From: Branchiostoma floridae
Taxonomy: Eukaryota > Chordata > Leptocardii > Amphioxiformes > Branchiostomatidae
Assembly (NCBI RefSeq): GCF_000003815.2
Contig: NC_049990.1
Location: 3,318,438-3,382,437 of the forward strand
DNA: 64,000 bases
Direction: 5' to 3'
Shown here: piece by piece, positions 1-11,630 of the stretch
Numbering within the stretch: position 1 is the first letter of the stretch
Layout of the letters: each line of letters starts with the position of its first letter
Translations under genes and position numbers: made by a program
The notes under the pieces: model-generated
Databases searched by the model: none
Told to the model about the DNA's origin: nothing
The model's input: only the letters and a program-made list of their open reading frames with translations

Positions 1-2453
1 TTTTTTCTAGAATAGCATATTCATGTGAAATTCTGATTTTCAAACAAATAAGTCACATTATCAATCCATCCCAAACTCAGAAATGCTTGCAGTTGGTTTA
101 CATAACAAGTTCTCCATGTCAACATTCTTAATTCTAAATGATTCCCTTAATATTTTCCCAGCTCTGTTTAGAGTTCCTAATGTCAGTGTGAGAAAGACGT
201 TATTCGATTATGTATAATGACAATTTGTATATATATATATTATTGTTATGTGTGTTCTGTATAATACATTGATTTAGCCAAGAGTTCGAAGATTTTCATC
301 CCAGATTATTTAGTTGTGGGACAATGAGGCTTAAAAGAGCACTCAACTCCAGAGAAGGGGTGTTATATTCTGATATGTATCAAAGAATGCATAATTGCCC
401 AACTTTTTTGCAGAATACCCGTTTTGGTGAATTGCTTAACCTGTGTTTTGAATCAAATAGCCATGAATATTTTCCCTATCACAGTTAGCAATGTATTCTG
501 CCATTCAAAAATCACAGCCACAGCACAATCTCAAAACCGGAAGTTGACCTGCAGTACCTTAAAAAGCCACTAGGGGGCCCATTATCAAACCTTCATTGTC
601 CCAATCCCTGTCCAATTGTTGGCAAGATATGAAATAACACAAGACCAGTTTTTCTTGTCGCCCCTGTAATAATCTTTGTAACCTAACTTTTGCCAGGCCT
701 TGGCAGACACATTATAATAACTTAATTATGGGCTTCTAGATGAATTTAGTAGAATACTGAATGCCTTTTGATTGGACTAGTCGGGGTACTCTATCATATA
801 CTGTGACGTCGTATGCATTTTTCCTTCCTACTTCTAGAATAATTATATAATTGGAAAATAACACTCCCCCCGGAGTTTAGTGCTGCTTTATGCTCTAAGT
901 TGAAGCCAAGTCAAAGGTGGGGTAGCCTGATCAGCACAATACATTGTAAGTGTATTTTTAGAGGAAAATCTCCCTTGCAAGCAGCGAGGCGATTCGAAAT
1001 AAAGGAAACGATGAATAATAAAACAGGTTGAAATGTATGATTCGGTGTCGTGTTTTAATGAACAGCTTTGTTAACTTAAGAAAACTATAGTTTGGACTAA
1101 GTAAGTCAACGTACTTAAGGACTTAAAGCAGGACTTATGTAAAGTCAAAAAATGTTAACAGAGATTTTATGTCACAGTAAGGCCACACCAATTTAATATG
1201 TTACTTGGATTTTTTAAGAAAAATATTGGGGCGGTCGGTGGAAAAAATAATAAAATGAAACTTTGCAAAAAGTCTGGAATGAACATGAGGCTTTTCAGCT
1301 TTTCATGGCATGATTTATCCAATGAATCTCTTCCTTTGATTTGATACCACTATTCTGAATAAAGGGAATTGTTTTTATACTGAAATTATGTGTTGAAGAA
1401 ATGCAAGAAGCTTATTGGTTGTTTTCTATCATGTGACTACAAAGAAGCTCTCTGATTGGTTAATCAGCTGTATGTGCCCCTGGAATGTTTTTTTTTTTAC
1501 AGGTTTGCAATAGCAAAATAGTATTTTTCTTGGGACTAAATATTTTTCTTTTCAAATCAGAAAAAATGGGTCGGGAAATCCAAGAAACAACAAATAAAAT
1601 TGGAGTGGCCTAAGGCCATGTCGATTTGATTATATGGATGACATCCGCGTGTGCATCAATTTTCGGTCGTTTCCAAAAATAAAAAAAAAGGTTTCAAAGA
1701 TACTGTAAATGTACAAAGCCGCTGCAAAATAAGCAAATATAAATACATGCCGTGGATTGCATAGTCAAATGTCTGAAAATGTATTCTTATGCTATAGAAC
1801 ATCCCAAGGTGAAAGATGTTGTGAAATAACAAAAATGAAGAATCTAATTGTTCAGTATACTACATTATGTATGTTCAACCATTTGTTCAGCCTTCCTGCC
1901 ACTTAGATTTCGTAATAAAGGCAGTAATGGGGGGTCAAATCTATTTTTAACTATCTATCACTGTGTCTCCGTCCGATGAGATATTTCAATACAATGTGAT
2001 AGATAATGGCTTTTAATAACGTGTAAATACAAGTCAAAGTCATGATTTCCGCAAATTAGAAAACTTAAAGACAAATTATCGTCTAGTTTTCATTAAAACA
2101 ACATGACAAATTTTATATTGATTGCGGACATTGATTGGGTCTTAACATAGCATTTTGGAAATACGTGTGGACCTTTGCTTTTAAGATCTTAACACTGACA
2201 CTTAAAATGTAGGCATGGTAGAGACATGCTGGTACGTAAAATATAACAGCACTAGGTCATCTTTATCCAGGGAGTAACAACCTATATCCGCATTTAGGTA
2301 CTACTAGTAGTATATCAAGAGGTTTCAGCTGCAATATTTTGCAACTACATGCACTCGCCCTAGGCCTAGCCATAGGGGATACAGTAAAGGAGGCATTCAT
2401 TGAATCTATTAAACATTGCATGGGTTAAACATTGAATGGACTAACAACGTATG
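1..2453. other. intergenic, no gene recognised
   Basis: No open reading frame or conserved exon was recognised on either strand. Around 995-1030 two AATAAA hexamers lie close together on the plus strand, which could mark the 3' end of a plus-strand transcript entering from the left, but nothing coding supports this. Otherwise the stretch is AT-rich with a short (TA)n run near 228-242. Confidence 0.5.
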
Positions 2454-2455
2454 TA

Positions 2456-2636
2456 CAGTAGAAGCCGCATATTTGCCTGTGAATTTCGTGCAATTTTCCG
2501 GCTGGTGCAATATTGCTAAGTTTTTAAACTATCTACTAGCTGGACCGCACCGGTTTGAGATTTGGGGATTCCGTGCAATACATTAACAGAAGTGTGCGTT
2601 AATCCGTTGTGCAATTAACTGCCAGGGCCTCTACTG
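2456..2636. mobile_element. pogo/Tigger-like MITE, copy A
   Basis: A 181-bp element begins CAGTAGAAGCC and ends with a diverged inverted counterpart, with TA dinucleotides on both sides. Two related copies lie at 10452-10619 and 31829-32000. The CAGT start, TA target and terminal inverted repeat fit the pogo/Tigger branch of Tc1/mariner, which is inference from termini only because there is no transposase. It ends four bases before the stop codon of the minus-strand dehydrogenase gene, so it would lie in that gene's 3' UTR. Confidence 0.7.
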
Positions 2637-2640
2637 TATC

Positions 2641-5600
2641 TTATGAGAACTCTCTAGCTTTCCATTTTACCAGCCAGTCAGACGTTCTCTGTTTAGATTC
2701 CTCCCAAGTGAATATCGGCTTGTAGCCGAGGACCCGCGTGGCTTTCTTATAGTTGAAGTAGAACGTAGTGTTTTGGATCGTCAGTACGTCAGAATTTAGC
2801 GGAGGCACAAAGGTGTAAAATGGCTTCACAACGAAACGAATCAAGGCTAAGACATTAGCGATGACGTACAGCAGCCACAGAGGGAGGACCAAGTTGTCGT
2901 TCCAACGGATTCCGATAGGGGCGCACAGCTCGGCGAGCAACGTGGCGTCATCTTTCAGGGGCGTATCATCGGATATGTTGATCGCCTCGCCTCCGGCCGT
3001 CTTCGGTGACGTCACTAGCGTCTGGGCGGCCAGCAGGTGAGCCCAGGCGACGTTGCCAACGTACTGGCGGCTGACTTTGACCGTGGTGGAACAGGCGCGT
3101 CTCATGGGGCGAGTAAACAGGTTCGAACCACGTTTCTTCAACACCCCTATAGCCAGCAAGGCTCATCACAGGACACAAACTCCGAGACCACGTGACAGTC
3201 GACAACTTGAGAGCAGAGGCAGGGATAGACTCTGTGCGTAAACGGACAGAAATTACAACTCTTGTTACTGTCTTTAAGACAATTCGTGGAAAGGCGCCGG
3301 CGTACTTGGCATCTTTGTTCAAGTGGGAGGCTCCACCAACAATGAGTGTACGCCCTACTCGGTCAGAGGTAAAACGTCTAAGGGACTACGACCCTCACCT
3401 ACTTTGGTGTCCACCAGCAAGAGTCATTGCATTCAGAAACAGTCTACAGTCCTACGGACCTTTCCTCTGGAATTCACTACCGCTAAAGCAACGGCAATTG
3501 CTCAGCCTCAGGACTTTTAAGAAGTTCATTGAGAATTAGAACTTGATCTGGCTGATGCTCCGTAGTCTGGACTTTGATATTGGATAATTTTATTATGTAT
3601 TGTATATGTGCTATGTGTACTTTGTATTTTTATGTCCAGGATTACCTGAAAAGCAGGCCGATTTCCGGCCTGAGATGTAATTACTGGTAAAATAAATAAA
3701 GTGAAAGTGAAAGTGAAAGCATTTCACCATCTCCGTATATCGCTGGAATAATGATGATGATGATATCATGATGATCCATTGCAAGCTTCTCCGATTATGC
3801 TGTCAACCTCACTCACGTGCATGCACACATGCACACACAAATACACACGTGTGCACAAATACACGCGTACTCACACACAGACACACAGTGTCACACATAC
3901 GCACTCGTGTGAACACACACACACATACACGTACGCACTCACACACACACATACACAAACTCTCACACAAACATAAACAGACACACAAACACACGTACAC
4001 ATGCGCAAACTCTCACACAAACTCTCACACACACGCACACACACAAATACACACAAACACACACACACACTTGAGCACCAACACACATATGCACTTACAC
4101 ACGCAAACACACACGCGCGCGCGCGCGCGCAAACACACACACACACAACTAAAGCAAAGTGCGGGCGGTGACCATTACCTCCAGGGCGCAGAGAACACGT
4201 ATGCAGAGTCTTCCCGCCGTTCGTTCGCCGCCCGTTCCACTGCAGAACCATCGCCTCTGCAGCCGCCTTGGTACGGCCGTACGGCAGCAGCGGGCTGGAG
4301 CTGTCGTACGGCGTGCTCTCGTCCCCGTCTACCAGCGGGTCGCCCCGCCTGTTGGGCCCCACGGCCTCGATGGTGCTCGTGTAGACGAAGGACGGGATGT
4401 CCTCGTTCACACAGCATTGCAGGAGGTTTTCGGTCCCTGGTGGTAGGTTGGAAAATTGAAAGTATCAAAAGTCATCTTCTTCTTGGAAATTGGATTAGCC
4501 AAGGCTCGACGAGTGTCCTTGGGAAAAGCACTTTATTTAAGATTCCTCACTTTACTCTGGTGGACATGATTATTACCTTATTATCTTCGGTTACGGACGT
4601 CCCTAGGGTAGGACGTTAAATAGAGGTCCCTTTTTTAAAGGAGAGCCACACCCCTCGCACGTTAACCCTATTCAGACCGGGCTTTTTTGGTCATCCCTGG
4701 ACCGGGGGGGGGGGCTTTTGAGGCCCTCCACTTCTAAGTCCTCTAACTCTTGAACGACGTGCCGTAGGGCCACCAAATTTTCAGGACATGATATCAACAT
4801 AATATCTGATAAGTATATGACGTTTGACGTTACGTTGACGTAAAATGACGTAATTATGACGTCATCAATTTGATTATATTGGCCGGACCCATGAAAAAAG
4901 GGTATTCTCAGAAAACTTCAAGTTATACTACAAAAATGTAACAACAAGTGCAGATAACAGAATAATAATGTTTAGTACGACTTGTATTGCCAATAGCAAC
5001 ATCGATGACGTCATAATGACGTCATAAAATGACGTCATGCACATCTAAGATACGAGTTAGGCTCCGCCATATCATATCCACTACCTTCAATTTTTAAAAG
5101 TACTTTTTTTGCAATAAATAATCACAAAGGGCAATGGAAATAGACTAAATTCATTCATTTAGATGGTTTTTGATGAAAAAATACCAGGTAGTTGCAAATT
5201 TTAAGGGATAATTAGCTTGTTATTCTTGATCTGGCCATACGGTCCGCCATCTTGGATTTGGGGCTGATGACGTCATCAAATTAGCATAATTTATGCATAT
5301 ATAATTATGAAAGATATGCTAAATAATATAAGATTTTATTTATGTAATAAAATAGCAGTAATATAGCAAAAAATGTTAAAAATACATTGTTAAAACCAAA
5401 AATAGTGATTTTTGGCAAAACTGCCTGTCAGCAAACGGTTGCCATGGCAACACGAAAAAATGGAAAATTTGTCAAACTTCGTAAAATTGTTGCCAACAAT
5501 ATTTTAGGAGAACTCACCAAATTTGGTGGCTTTAGCGTAAGGCGTTCTGGCGTTATAGGACATCGAAGTTGGCGCAGGCCTCAAAAGCCCCCCCCCCCCC

Positions 5601-7738
5601 CCCCCCCCCCAACCACCCCCCCGGTCTGAATAGGGTTAAAGAACTAGCCACACTTATAGAAATAGGCAATGGTCTTTCCAGTGTGAGTGGATCAAATAAA
5701 TCTGTCTGGATATGTATCTTGTGCTCTTCGGTACTGAACACTCGTGCGTTCCCGCACACACACTTGTGCACAAACTTAAGCTTGCCGTGGGGGTGTCTGT
5801 GTGGCGCAACGGCTAGAGCGTTGGAATCAGAATCAGTAGGTCCTGATTTCGACACTCGCCATGCCCCTTTCCCCATGACGGTGGAGTGACGCCCACCGAG
5901 TCTCATGGCTAATCTGTCTAAAGGTGCCAACAACACCTACGGATTTGGTGCTGCAAGTGTGTCAACATCTGCACGGTTGTCACTATTAAAGACCCGTGAA
6001 TTAATGAATAGTACTAAACTTGTTACGCCTTGAGGTGGTTCACTGGGTAAGCAATAGAAAACAAAGACAAGATCATTAACATCTTTTAAAGAAACAAAAA
6101 GAAGATGTATAATCAAAAATGGACCTTGACCTTCGTCTTTCCACCTATTATGTAATTCTGTTAATTCGCATAATAAAATTGTGAAACTGGCATATACCAT
6201 AGTTATGACGTTATGACATTGGGAACACACCTTTCACATTAATGTGCCACAAGGTCGCGTCGCTGACCAATCCCAGGAAGTCAATCAGCGACGCCGTGTG
6301 GATGACCACGTCTGCGCCTCCGCACACCTCCGTCATCTGTGCCATGTCTGTGACGTCACCGCGGATGAGGGAAACTTTGACCCCTACATGTCATGACGTA
6401 ATGAATTGGGACTTGAAAGGTATTTCACATGTTTTTTTACCCTTGGCCCCTACAAGTCATGACCCATGTAACCTATGACCCCAATAACGTGACAAAATAC
6501 TTAATTTATCAATTAAGTCATTTAAGTTCGCGGCGGTCTTCTTTTCACTCTTTTCACGGTGACCTCTTCACCGCGAATTCTGAACCACCACGAAAAGTTT
6601 TGTACTGCGTTCTGGTCGGCTTATCCCGCATACGCACTTGGAACCATGATTATCCTCATTGCTACTGTGTCAGACCAAAGGATGGGTTTGCCGACTGACC
6701 AATACAGTAACAGATAAACCATGCTTAGTTCCAAAACCAACCATCATTTCTCTTATAATCGCAGAACCTACAAATTGTAGAAAAAGCGGGGCTTTTCCTC
6801 TTCCCTTTCATTCAAAAAAGAAGTCAAATCCCGGCAACCTGTCCTGTGCTGGTTACCCCCGAAACGGGGAAGTGTTCATGGCAAAGAACTACGAACAAAA
6901 GACAACTACACACAGTTTAGATGCAGGTCATCCAGATTCAAAAATAGCACACTTCCTTTCATTGTGTCATTGCTAAACGAGTCTTAATTAATGAAGTTTT
7001 TATCAAACGTATTGTGTATCATACACCTTGTATGGCTGCAATGTTATGTACATGTATATGCGCACTTGTTTTAGGTGCTAATAATCCATTCATTAATTCA
7101 GATATAGCCAACGTTGGTAATCAAGAAGTCAGTCTTTTTACAACAACAATAATCGCTGCCCATTGTCACATGCTACGTTTCCACCACATACTTATGATAT
7201 CATCCTTCGGGCATGAACTTAAAAAATGCAGTCTTTCTTTTCATCGTACAATTACACCGTAAATCGTACAAAGCAGCTTCAAAATAGCCAAATATTGGAT
7301 TGCAAAAATAAATATTGGAAAACGTCATAGGATATTCAAACGTCAAAGAAGATTGTGAAAGAACAGAAATGAAGAAACTATTGTTTGGTATACTACATTC
7401 TGTGTGTCCGGTCATGATACTTATGTTCCACCTTAAGCTTCCTCGGACCACTAATAAAATTAGATTTCATTATAATGAGGCAAATTTTTTTTGTCAATTT
7501 TTTTTCCATTCGCACGCTCGCATAAATTTTGGGGTTCTCAGAGGATGTCGACATCCATATAATCATTAATCAACATGGCCTTACCTTCCCTGTCCGCTGT
7601 TGACAGTCGGCTGCGAAGGTTCTTGTCCACCACACGGATCTCAGAGATGTTCTCCGCTCTCTCCGCCAACATGTCGACAATGCGGGCGCCGAGAAACCCA
7701 CACCCTCCCGCAACCACATACGTCAGGCCTGGTGTCAT
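2641..7738 (-). CDS. 3-beta-hydroxysteroid dehydrogenase-like, last exon split by a LINE
   Basis: Member of the 3-beta-HSD/isomerase branch of the extended short-chain dehydrogenases, NAD-dependent enzymes of steroid or sterol metabolism, usually in ER or mitochondrial membranes. Coding exons (minus): 7585-7738, 6231-6383, 4179-4436 and a last exon now in two pieces, 3720-3742 and 2641-3162. Phases agree across every intron. Exon 1 has the Rossmann motif GGCGFLGARI; exon 2 has DVVIHTASLID; exon 3 has YTSTIEAVGPN and the catalytic YxxxK as YGRTK. Exon 4 starts IYGDGEM, then after the insert resumes LLAIGVLKKRG and carries YVGNVAWAHLLAA and the C-terminal KPIFTWEESKQRT. Without the insert the protein is about 369 residues, the family's usual length; similarity seems closest to HSD3B7. 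A CAG acceptor just before the ATG suggests an untranslated first exon. As sequenced, the gene is probably disrupted; paralogue identity is unsure. Confidence 0.85.
3163..3719 (+). mobile_element. 5'-truncated non-LTR retrotransposon (CR1/L2-like) in an exon
   Basis: The open frame ending at 3539 encodes the C-terminal end of a LINE reverse-transcriptase protein: TTLVTVFKTIRGKAPAYL, then YGPFLWNSLPLKQRQ and LRTFKKFIEN before the stop. A 3' UTR follows with a GC-rich hairpin (CAGGCCGA...CCGGCCTGAG), a CTGGTAAAATAAATAAA tail and a short GTGAAA repeat. It interrupts coding exon 4 of the dehydrogenase in antisense orientation. No clear target-site duplication is visible, which fits CR1-type elements. 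Related tails lie at 12833-12935 (minus) and 32590-32700 (plus). Confidence 0.8.
3803..4150. repeat. (CA)n-rich microsatellite tract
   Basis: About 350 bp of imperfect CA repeats with interspersed CG and AAAC units, ending in a GCGCGC run. It lies in the intron between coding exons 3 and 4 of the dehydrogenase gene. The His/Thr- or Val/Cys-rich open frames here are artefacts of the repeat. Confidence 0.9.
4497..5690 (+). mobile_element. SINE body interrupted by a TTAA element
   Basis: Sequence on both sides of the 4666-5635 element matches the body of the complete SINE at 10976-11492: CCTTGGGAAA.GCACTTTA, then TAGGACGTTAAAT, then GAGAG.CACACC and GCACG, resuming at TTAAAGAAC after the insert. 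The 5' tRNA-like head is missing. Lies in dehydrogenase intron 2. Confidence 0.65.
4666..5635. mobile_element. piggyBac-like non-autonomous element (970 bp)
   Basis: The ends are perfect inverted repeats, CCCTATTCAGACCGG and its complement, each flanked by TTAA (4662-4665 and 5636-5639). TTAA duplication and CCC termini are the signature of piggyBac-type transposition. Subterminal G/C homopolymers occur near 4700 and 5590. No transposase frame is present. It is inserted in the GCACGTTAAAGAAC site of a SINE, whose intact paralogue at about 11200 shows the empty site. Confidence 0.75.
5786..5915 (+). mobile_element. tRNA-derived SINE head, fragment
   Basis: GTGTGGCGCAACGGCTAGAG resembles a tRNA-type box A and GGTCCTGATTTCGACAC a degraded box B about 30 bp later. 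No tRNA cloverleaf or tail is convincing, so I read it as a SINE fragment rather than a tRNA gene. Confidence 0.45.
5937..6230. other. intronic, nothing recognised
   Basis: Intron 2 of the dehydrogenase gene, AT-rich; a minus-strand open frame across it has no recognisable similarity. Confidence 0.5.
6384..7584. other. dehydrogenase intron 1
   Basis: No exon seen. A short GCGG/CCGCGAA inverted-repeat patch near 6520-6610 resembles a decayed relative of the MITE at 10135-10330. The rest is unassigned AT-rich sequence. Confidence 0.5.
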
Positions 7739-7764
7739 GGTCGGTGCACGTGAGGCTGGAAAGG

Positions 7765-8117
7765 TTAAAAGGCAACCTTAGCAATATTGCAGCGTTAAAA
7801 ATGGAAATACTAGTATTCTGGATAAGGCAATCTGTATAATATTGACATCTAATGCATTATATTCCCACATTTATATCATTATTTCATACTTTGAGAGGTT
7901 ACAAACGGCCCAGAGATATGTTGCACGAGGATATTCCTTATTATTATTGGAACCCCCAAAATTTAGGCCTTGATCAGGAATCCTTGTGCGAATTGTTTCT
8001 GCTGAAATAATGATTTAAATGTGCTAAAATAGTACATTAGATGTCAATATTATACAGATTACCTAATCCAGATTATTTCCACTTTCAATGACCTCATATT
8101 GCTTAGGTTGCCTTTAA
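7765..8117. mobile_element. MITE with ~85-bp terminal inverted repeats
   Basis: Left end (TTAA, AAGGCAACCTTAGC...) and right end (...GCTTAGGTTGCCT, TTAA) are inverted copies extending through TGTATAATATTGACATCTAA on each side (about 7769-7855 and 8032-8113). TTAA at both ends suggests a TTAA target. No coding capacity. It starts only about 27 bp upstream of the dehydrogenase ATG, so it lies in the promoter, the 5' UTR or a 5' intron. Confidence 0.7.
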
Positions 8118-10134
8118 AACAAAAAAAGAACTTTGAAACTTTGATCTTTATTTGCATGTTCTTGCCCACATGGGCTAAATGTAGTGATAGTATTACATGG
8201 AATACTTAAGACTAGATACTACTAGTATTACAAGTAGTGTTACAAGCAGACAGTTGGATGATAAACACAACACCTGGAGCTATGCTATCACTACAACTAT
8301 TCTTTACATGCCTCTTCTCTCTTCTTAAAACATGTGTATACGAACTCACCACAGTGCGAACTCACCGAATTTTTTGTTGTGCAATGTTGTCTCTGGCTGT
8401 CATTATACATACAAATAGCTCATCTTTGGTTAACTATTTACATCGGGTGTCTACATTGAGAGCACAAAAACTTTACGAATGCTTGCACATACATGTATAT
8501 GCCCCGTCTGAGAGGACTTCATGGCCAAAAAAAAGCAAAACTGAAGTCAGTCATCATTATCAGGTAAATAGCTACTAGTAAATAGCGGTGGCGGCCAGTT
8601 CTGTCCGACAAGCTTTTCTTTGACGGAGGTGTTCGAAGTAGAACATGATCGAGCAGAGGGCGGGGCTTCAGGATCGGTCCAGTAATTACGAGACATCGTG
8701 GAATTGAATGCAAGAGATACTAGTAAGAAATTAAAATTTCTTATAAGATACAGAGAAAAAAGCTATCTGCAAGTGAACTTTGGTTATGATTTGGCGCATC
8801 TACTAGAGGTGCAGGTACACAGATGTTTAGGCCCGAACCTGTACCTAAACAATTTTATAGGTACGGTACAGGCACGGGTATTTAGGTACATAGCCATAAT
8901 TCCCACGGTATATTTTCCCACACATATCATGATCACCAGACCGTCACGAGACTATGAATACACCGCTACCATTGAAATAACAGAATTTTCTTTATTTGCT
9001 ACTGGAGTAGGAAAATTATCTTTTATAATACGTCCCGACGGACACTAACGAACAATCATCAGTGGCAATTCTACAACCGTTTGGAAATGATATAGCCAGT
9101 ACCACAACTGCCTCTTCCGCAGTGTTTTTTGCTTCTGGGAGCTTTGGCATTTAGCGCATGGTCACATGATACGTCGTGTGAACATCGTACGATTGCTAAC
9201 TTATGGAGGCAGCCGTGCTTGTGTCCTGCAAAGTTCACCTTCTTGTCTCCTTGTCGGTAGTTGTTTCTGTCACAGCCTGCTTGAAAATCCTATAGCCTCA
9301 CTATAATGCCATCAAAATCGTACGACAAATCGTACATGTTGTGTCTGCGCCCTAACTTTTAGGGGGAGCGCTGATGCACGACTTTAAACATACGGGCCCG
9401 GTTCTTATGCTGGGAAGACTGTGCTTGCTCCGTCTATAAGGCCTTTCACTTGTTTCAGTCGGCTCTGTGTAGAATGAAGAACCTGGGCCATCCGTTGAAA
9501 GTCACGAATTAGTGTCCCACTTACACATGTGGGTTTAAAGCTGACCAGTTTCTATACTCTTTGTGTTTCTATCAAACTATCTTCCCCAAACCACTAACAT
9601 ACAAAACGACATGTATGTAACAGTAGACCCTGCAAATTATCAAACCTTGGTTTGAAGCTACTTAACACTTCTTGATCTAACCACAATTTCTGAGGTCAAT
9701 TAACGATAGAGAACCTTTCTCCAAAAAATAAGCAGGAAAGATGGTTAATATTCTCAGACTGATAACTTTATCTTTAAGTTAGTCTTAGTGGAAACTCCAA
9801 TATGAATATGGATAGGCTACAATTTGATAAATTCTTACCAGAGAGTTTTGTTGCTATGTCTTCTTCCCTGGCCCATAAAGGTCAAAAGAGACCGTGTGAT
9901 GTGTTCATAAAGAGTTATTCTAGCTGTGTATGGGGGTGGATACCTCTCGGGTCTTGTCCACTTGGTTATAGGGGTGGTTGCGTACTCTTTGTGTTACTTT
10001 TTTGTGGTGTCTAAGCAAGGAAGTCCCATTCAAGAGGAGACAGCACAAAATTAAGTTGTAACAGCCAGTTCTTATACCAAAGCGTCCTTGCTCTATGTAT
10101 TGTGAAGTGTAGTTTGATTTTAATTTAATAGGAT
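8118..10134. other. intergenic, no gene recognised
   Basis: Between the dehydrogenase 5' end and the TAF5 3' end. Several open frames of 60-116 codons show no recognisable domain. A short repetitive GGTACAGG/ACCTGTACC patch occurs at 8810-8890. Confidence 0.5.
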
Positions 10135-10330
10135 ACTGTAAATGCATGTAAGTTCGCGGGGATTTAATTTTGCGGTAGCGGGAAAAAGGACTTTTTGCTG
10201 TGGTTTTAAGTTCGCGGAAGCACCATGCACTGTAGTCTCTTACTGCCATGGAAAAATGTCCGCGGTGGTTTAAGCGGCCACTGCGAAAACTGCGAACATT
10301 AAACCACCGCGAAAGTTTCTGCATTGTCAG
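10135..10330. mobile_element. MITE with TTCGCGG inverted termini
   Basis: Left end CTGTAAATGCATGTAAG followed by TTCGCGG, right end the imperfect inverse (CCGCGAAAGTTTCTGCATTGTCAG), flanked by TA on both sides. About 196 bp, non-coding. TA target and inverted ends suggest a Tc1/mariner-type MITE. Confidence 0.6.
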
Positions 10331-10451
10331 TACTTAAAAATCAAGTGTTGTCCCTGGGTGCACATGTACATGTATATCATGTTGACTGGCCGTTTGTTGC
10401 CAACATCAAATAAAACTACCGAGTGAGCGAAGTGTTGAAATGAATGAAATA

Positions 10452-10619
10452 CAGTAGAAGCCGCTTAATTGCACGGCCAATTTGCCAGTGAATTTTGTGC
10501 AATTATCCGGCTGGTGCAATAATGCGAAGTTATCTTGCTGGACCGCACTGGTTTTGGGGATTCCGTGCAGTTAACAGAAGTGTGCATTAATCCCTTGTGC
10601 AATTAACTGGCTTCTACTG
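10452..10619. mobile_element. pogo/Tigger-like MITE, copy B
   Basis: The best preserved of three family members: begins CAGTAGAAGCCGCTTAATTG and ends with its near-perfect inverse (CTGGCTTCTACTG), TA on both sides, 168 bp, no coding capacity. Confidence 0.75.
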
Positions 10620-10851
10620 TAGTTCAATTTTTTTTTTCCATTTTAGTTTACAGCGGCAATAATCTAATGACATTTGTATCCAAAAATGATCTCATCAGGC
10701 TGGTAAATGACTGAATAAGGTCTTCATTGCCCGAAAAAGGACTTCACGTTTGGAACCGCATTTCTTCACACAGCAGTAGTGACACCTACATGTGCAAAAT
10801 TGATGTACATGTACCCCCGTGAATAGTTTCATCAGGTTGGTACTTCACTGA

Positions 10852-11630
10852 ATAAAGAGACTCTTTTTACACAACCATTCCTTTATTCTCACCGATGTTA
10901 CAGTGCATGACCGTCTGTCACCTTCTTCAGGGCAATCCTGACTGGTTCTTCTAGTGTCGCTGCTCACAGTTCAGATGCGGGACTGCATAGCACAGTGGCA
11001 GTGTGTTCGCCTCGTGACCGAGAGGTTGCGGGTCCGAATCCAGCTGCCGTGTTACCGATCTTGTGCCCTTGGGAAAGGCACTTTACATGGCTTTCCTCAC
11101 TATATTCAGGTAAAAATGAGTACCTAGCTTCAGCTAGGGCTGTCCCTCGGATAGGACGTTAAATGTATACGTGGACGTGTATGGGGAGAGTCACACCTTA
11201 TGCACGTTAAAGAACCCCCCACACGTGCGATGGTGCGGTGTGAGATGGAGCAAACCCTTCTGTCTGGAGTTGGTGATTCACTTCAAATCACCCGGTTGGA
11301 GGCCTGGCGAACCTCCATACCGTATCAGCCACACGGTGATTTACATCATTCACCCAGACGGGAGACCTGGCGCATCCCCGTCTTGTAATTAGCCAGCGAA
11401 AGGGTATGTCACCCCGTAAGGGGCGGTATCACCGTCGTGTGTAAACATGTGCGAACAAGTGCGATCACGTCGACCGATGATGATGATGATGAGATGCAGT
11501 CTCAAAACGTTAAGTATTTACATAATTATGTGCATTACAATGTAAACAAGTCAGAATTGCCCTGAAGAAGGTGAGAATAACGAAACATCGGTGAGAATAA
11601 AGCATTGGCTGTGTAAAAAGAGTCTCTTTA
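10852..11630. repeat. inverted repeat bracketing a SINE
   Basis: About 85 bp at 10852-10945 (AAGAGACTCTTTTTACACA, then TTATTCTCACCGATGTT, then CACCTTCTTCAGGGCAAT) is repeated inverted at 11542-11628 (ATTGCCCTGAAGAAGGTG, then CATCGGTGAGAATAA, then TGTGTAAAAAGAGTCTCTT). Either one element with terminal inverted repeats or two opposed copies of one repeat family. Confidence 0.6.
10976..11492 (+). mobile_element. tRNA-derived SINE, near full length
   Basis: Head has box A-like TAGCACAGTGGCAGTG and box B-like GGTTGCGGGTCCGAATCC at pol III spacing. A tRNA-unrelated body follows (CCTTGGGAAAGGCACTTTA, TAGGACGTTAAAT, GCACGTTAAAGAAC) and the element ends in a (GAT)n tail near 11475-11492. It lies between the inverted repeats at 10852 and 11542. 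Confidence 0.75.

Noticed and set aside
3768..4150. Long His/Thr- and Cys/Val-rich open frames
   Set aside because: They are translations of CA microsatellites; the same occurs at 13069-13546 and 37008-37428.
8237..9048. Open frames at 8237-8578 and 8698-9048 as genes
   Set aside because: No domain, no splice-site support, no codon pattern distinct from flanking AT-rich DNA.
10976..11045. Possible tRNA gene
   Set aside because: Pol III boxes are present but a cloverleaf is not, and a long unrelated body and (GAT)n tail follow, which indicates a SINE.
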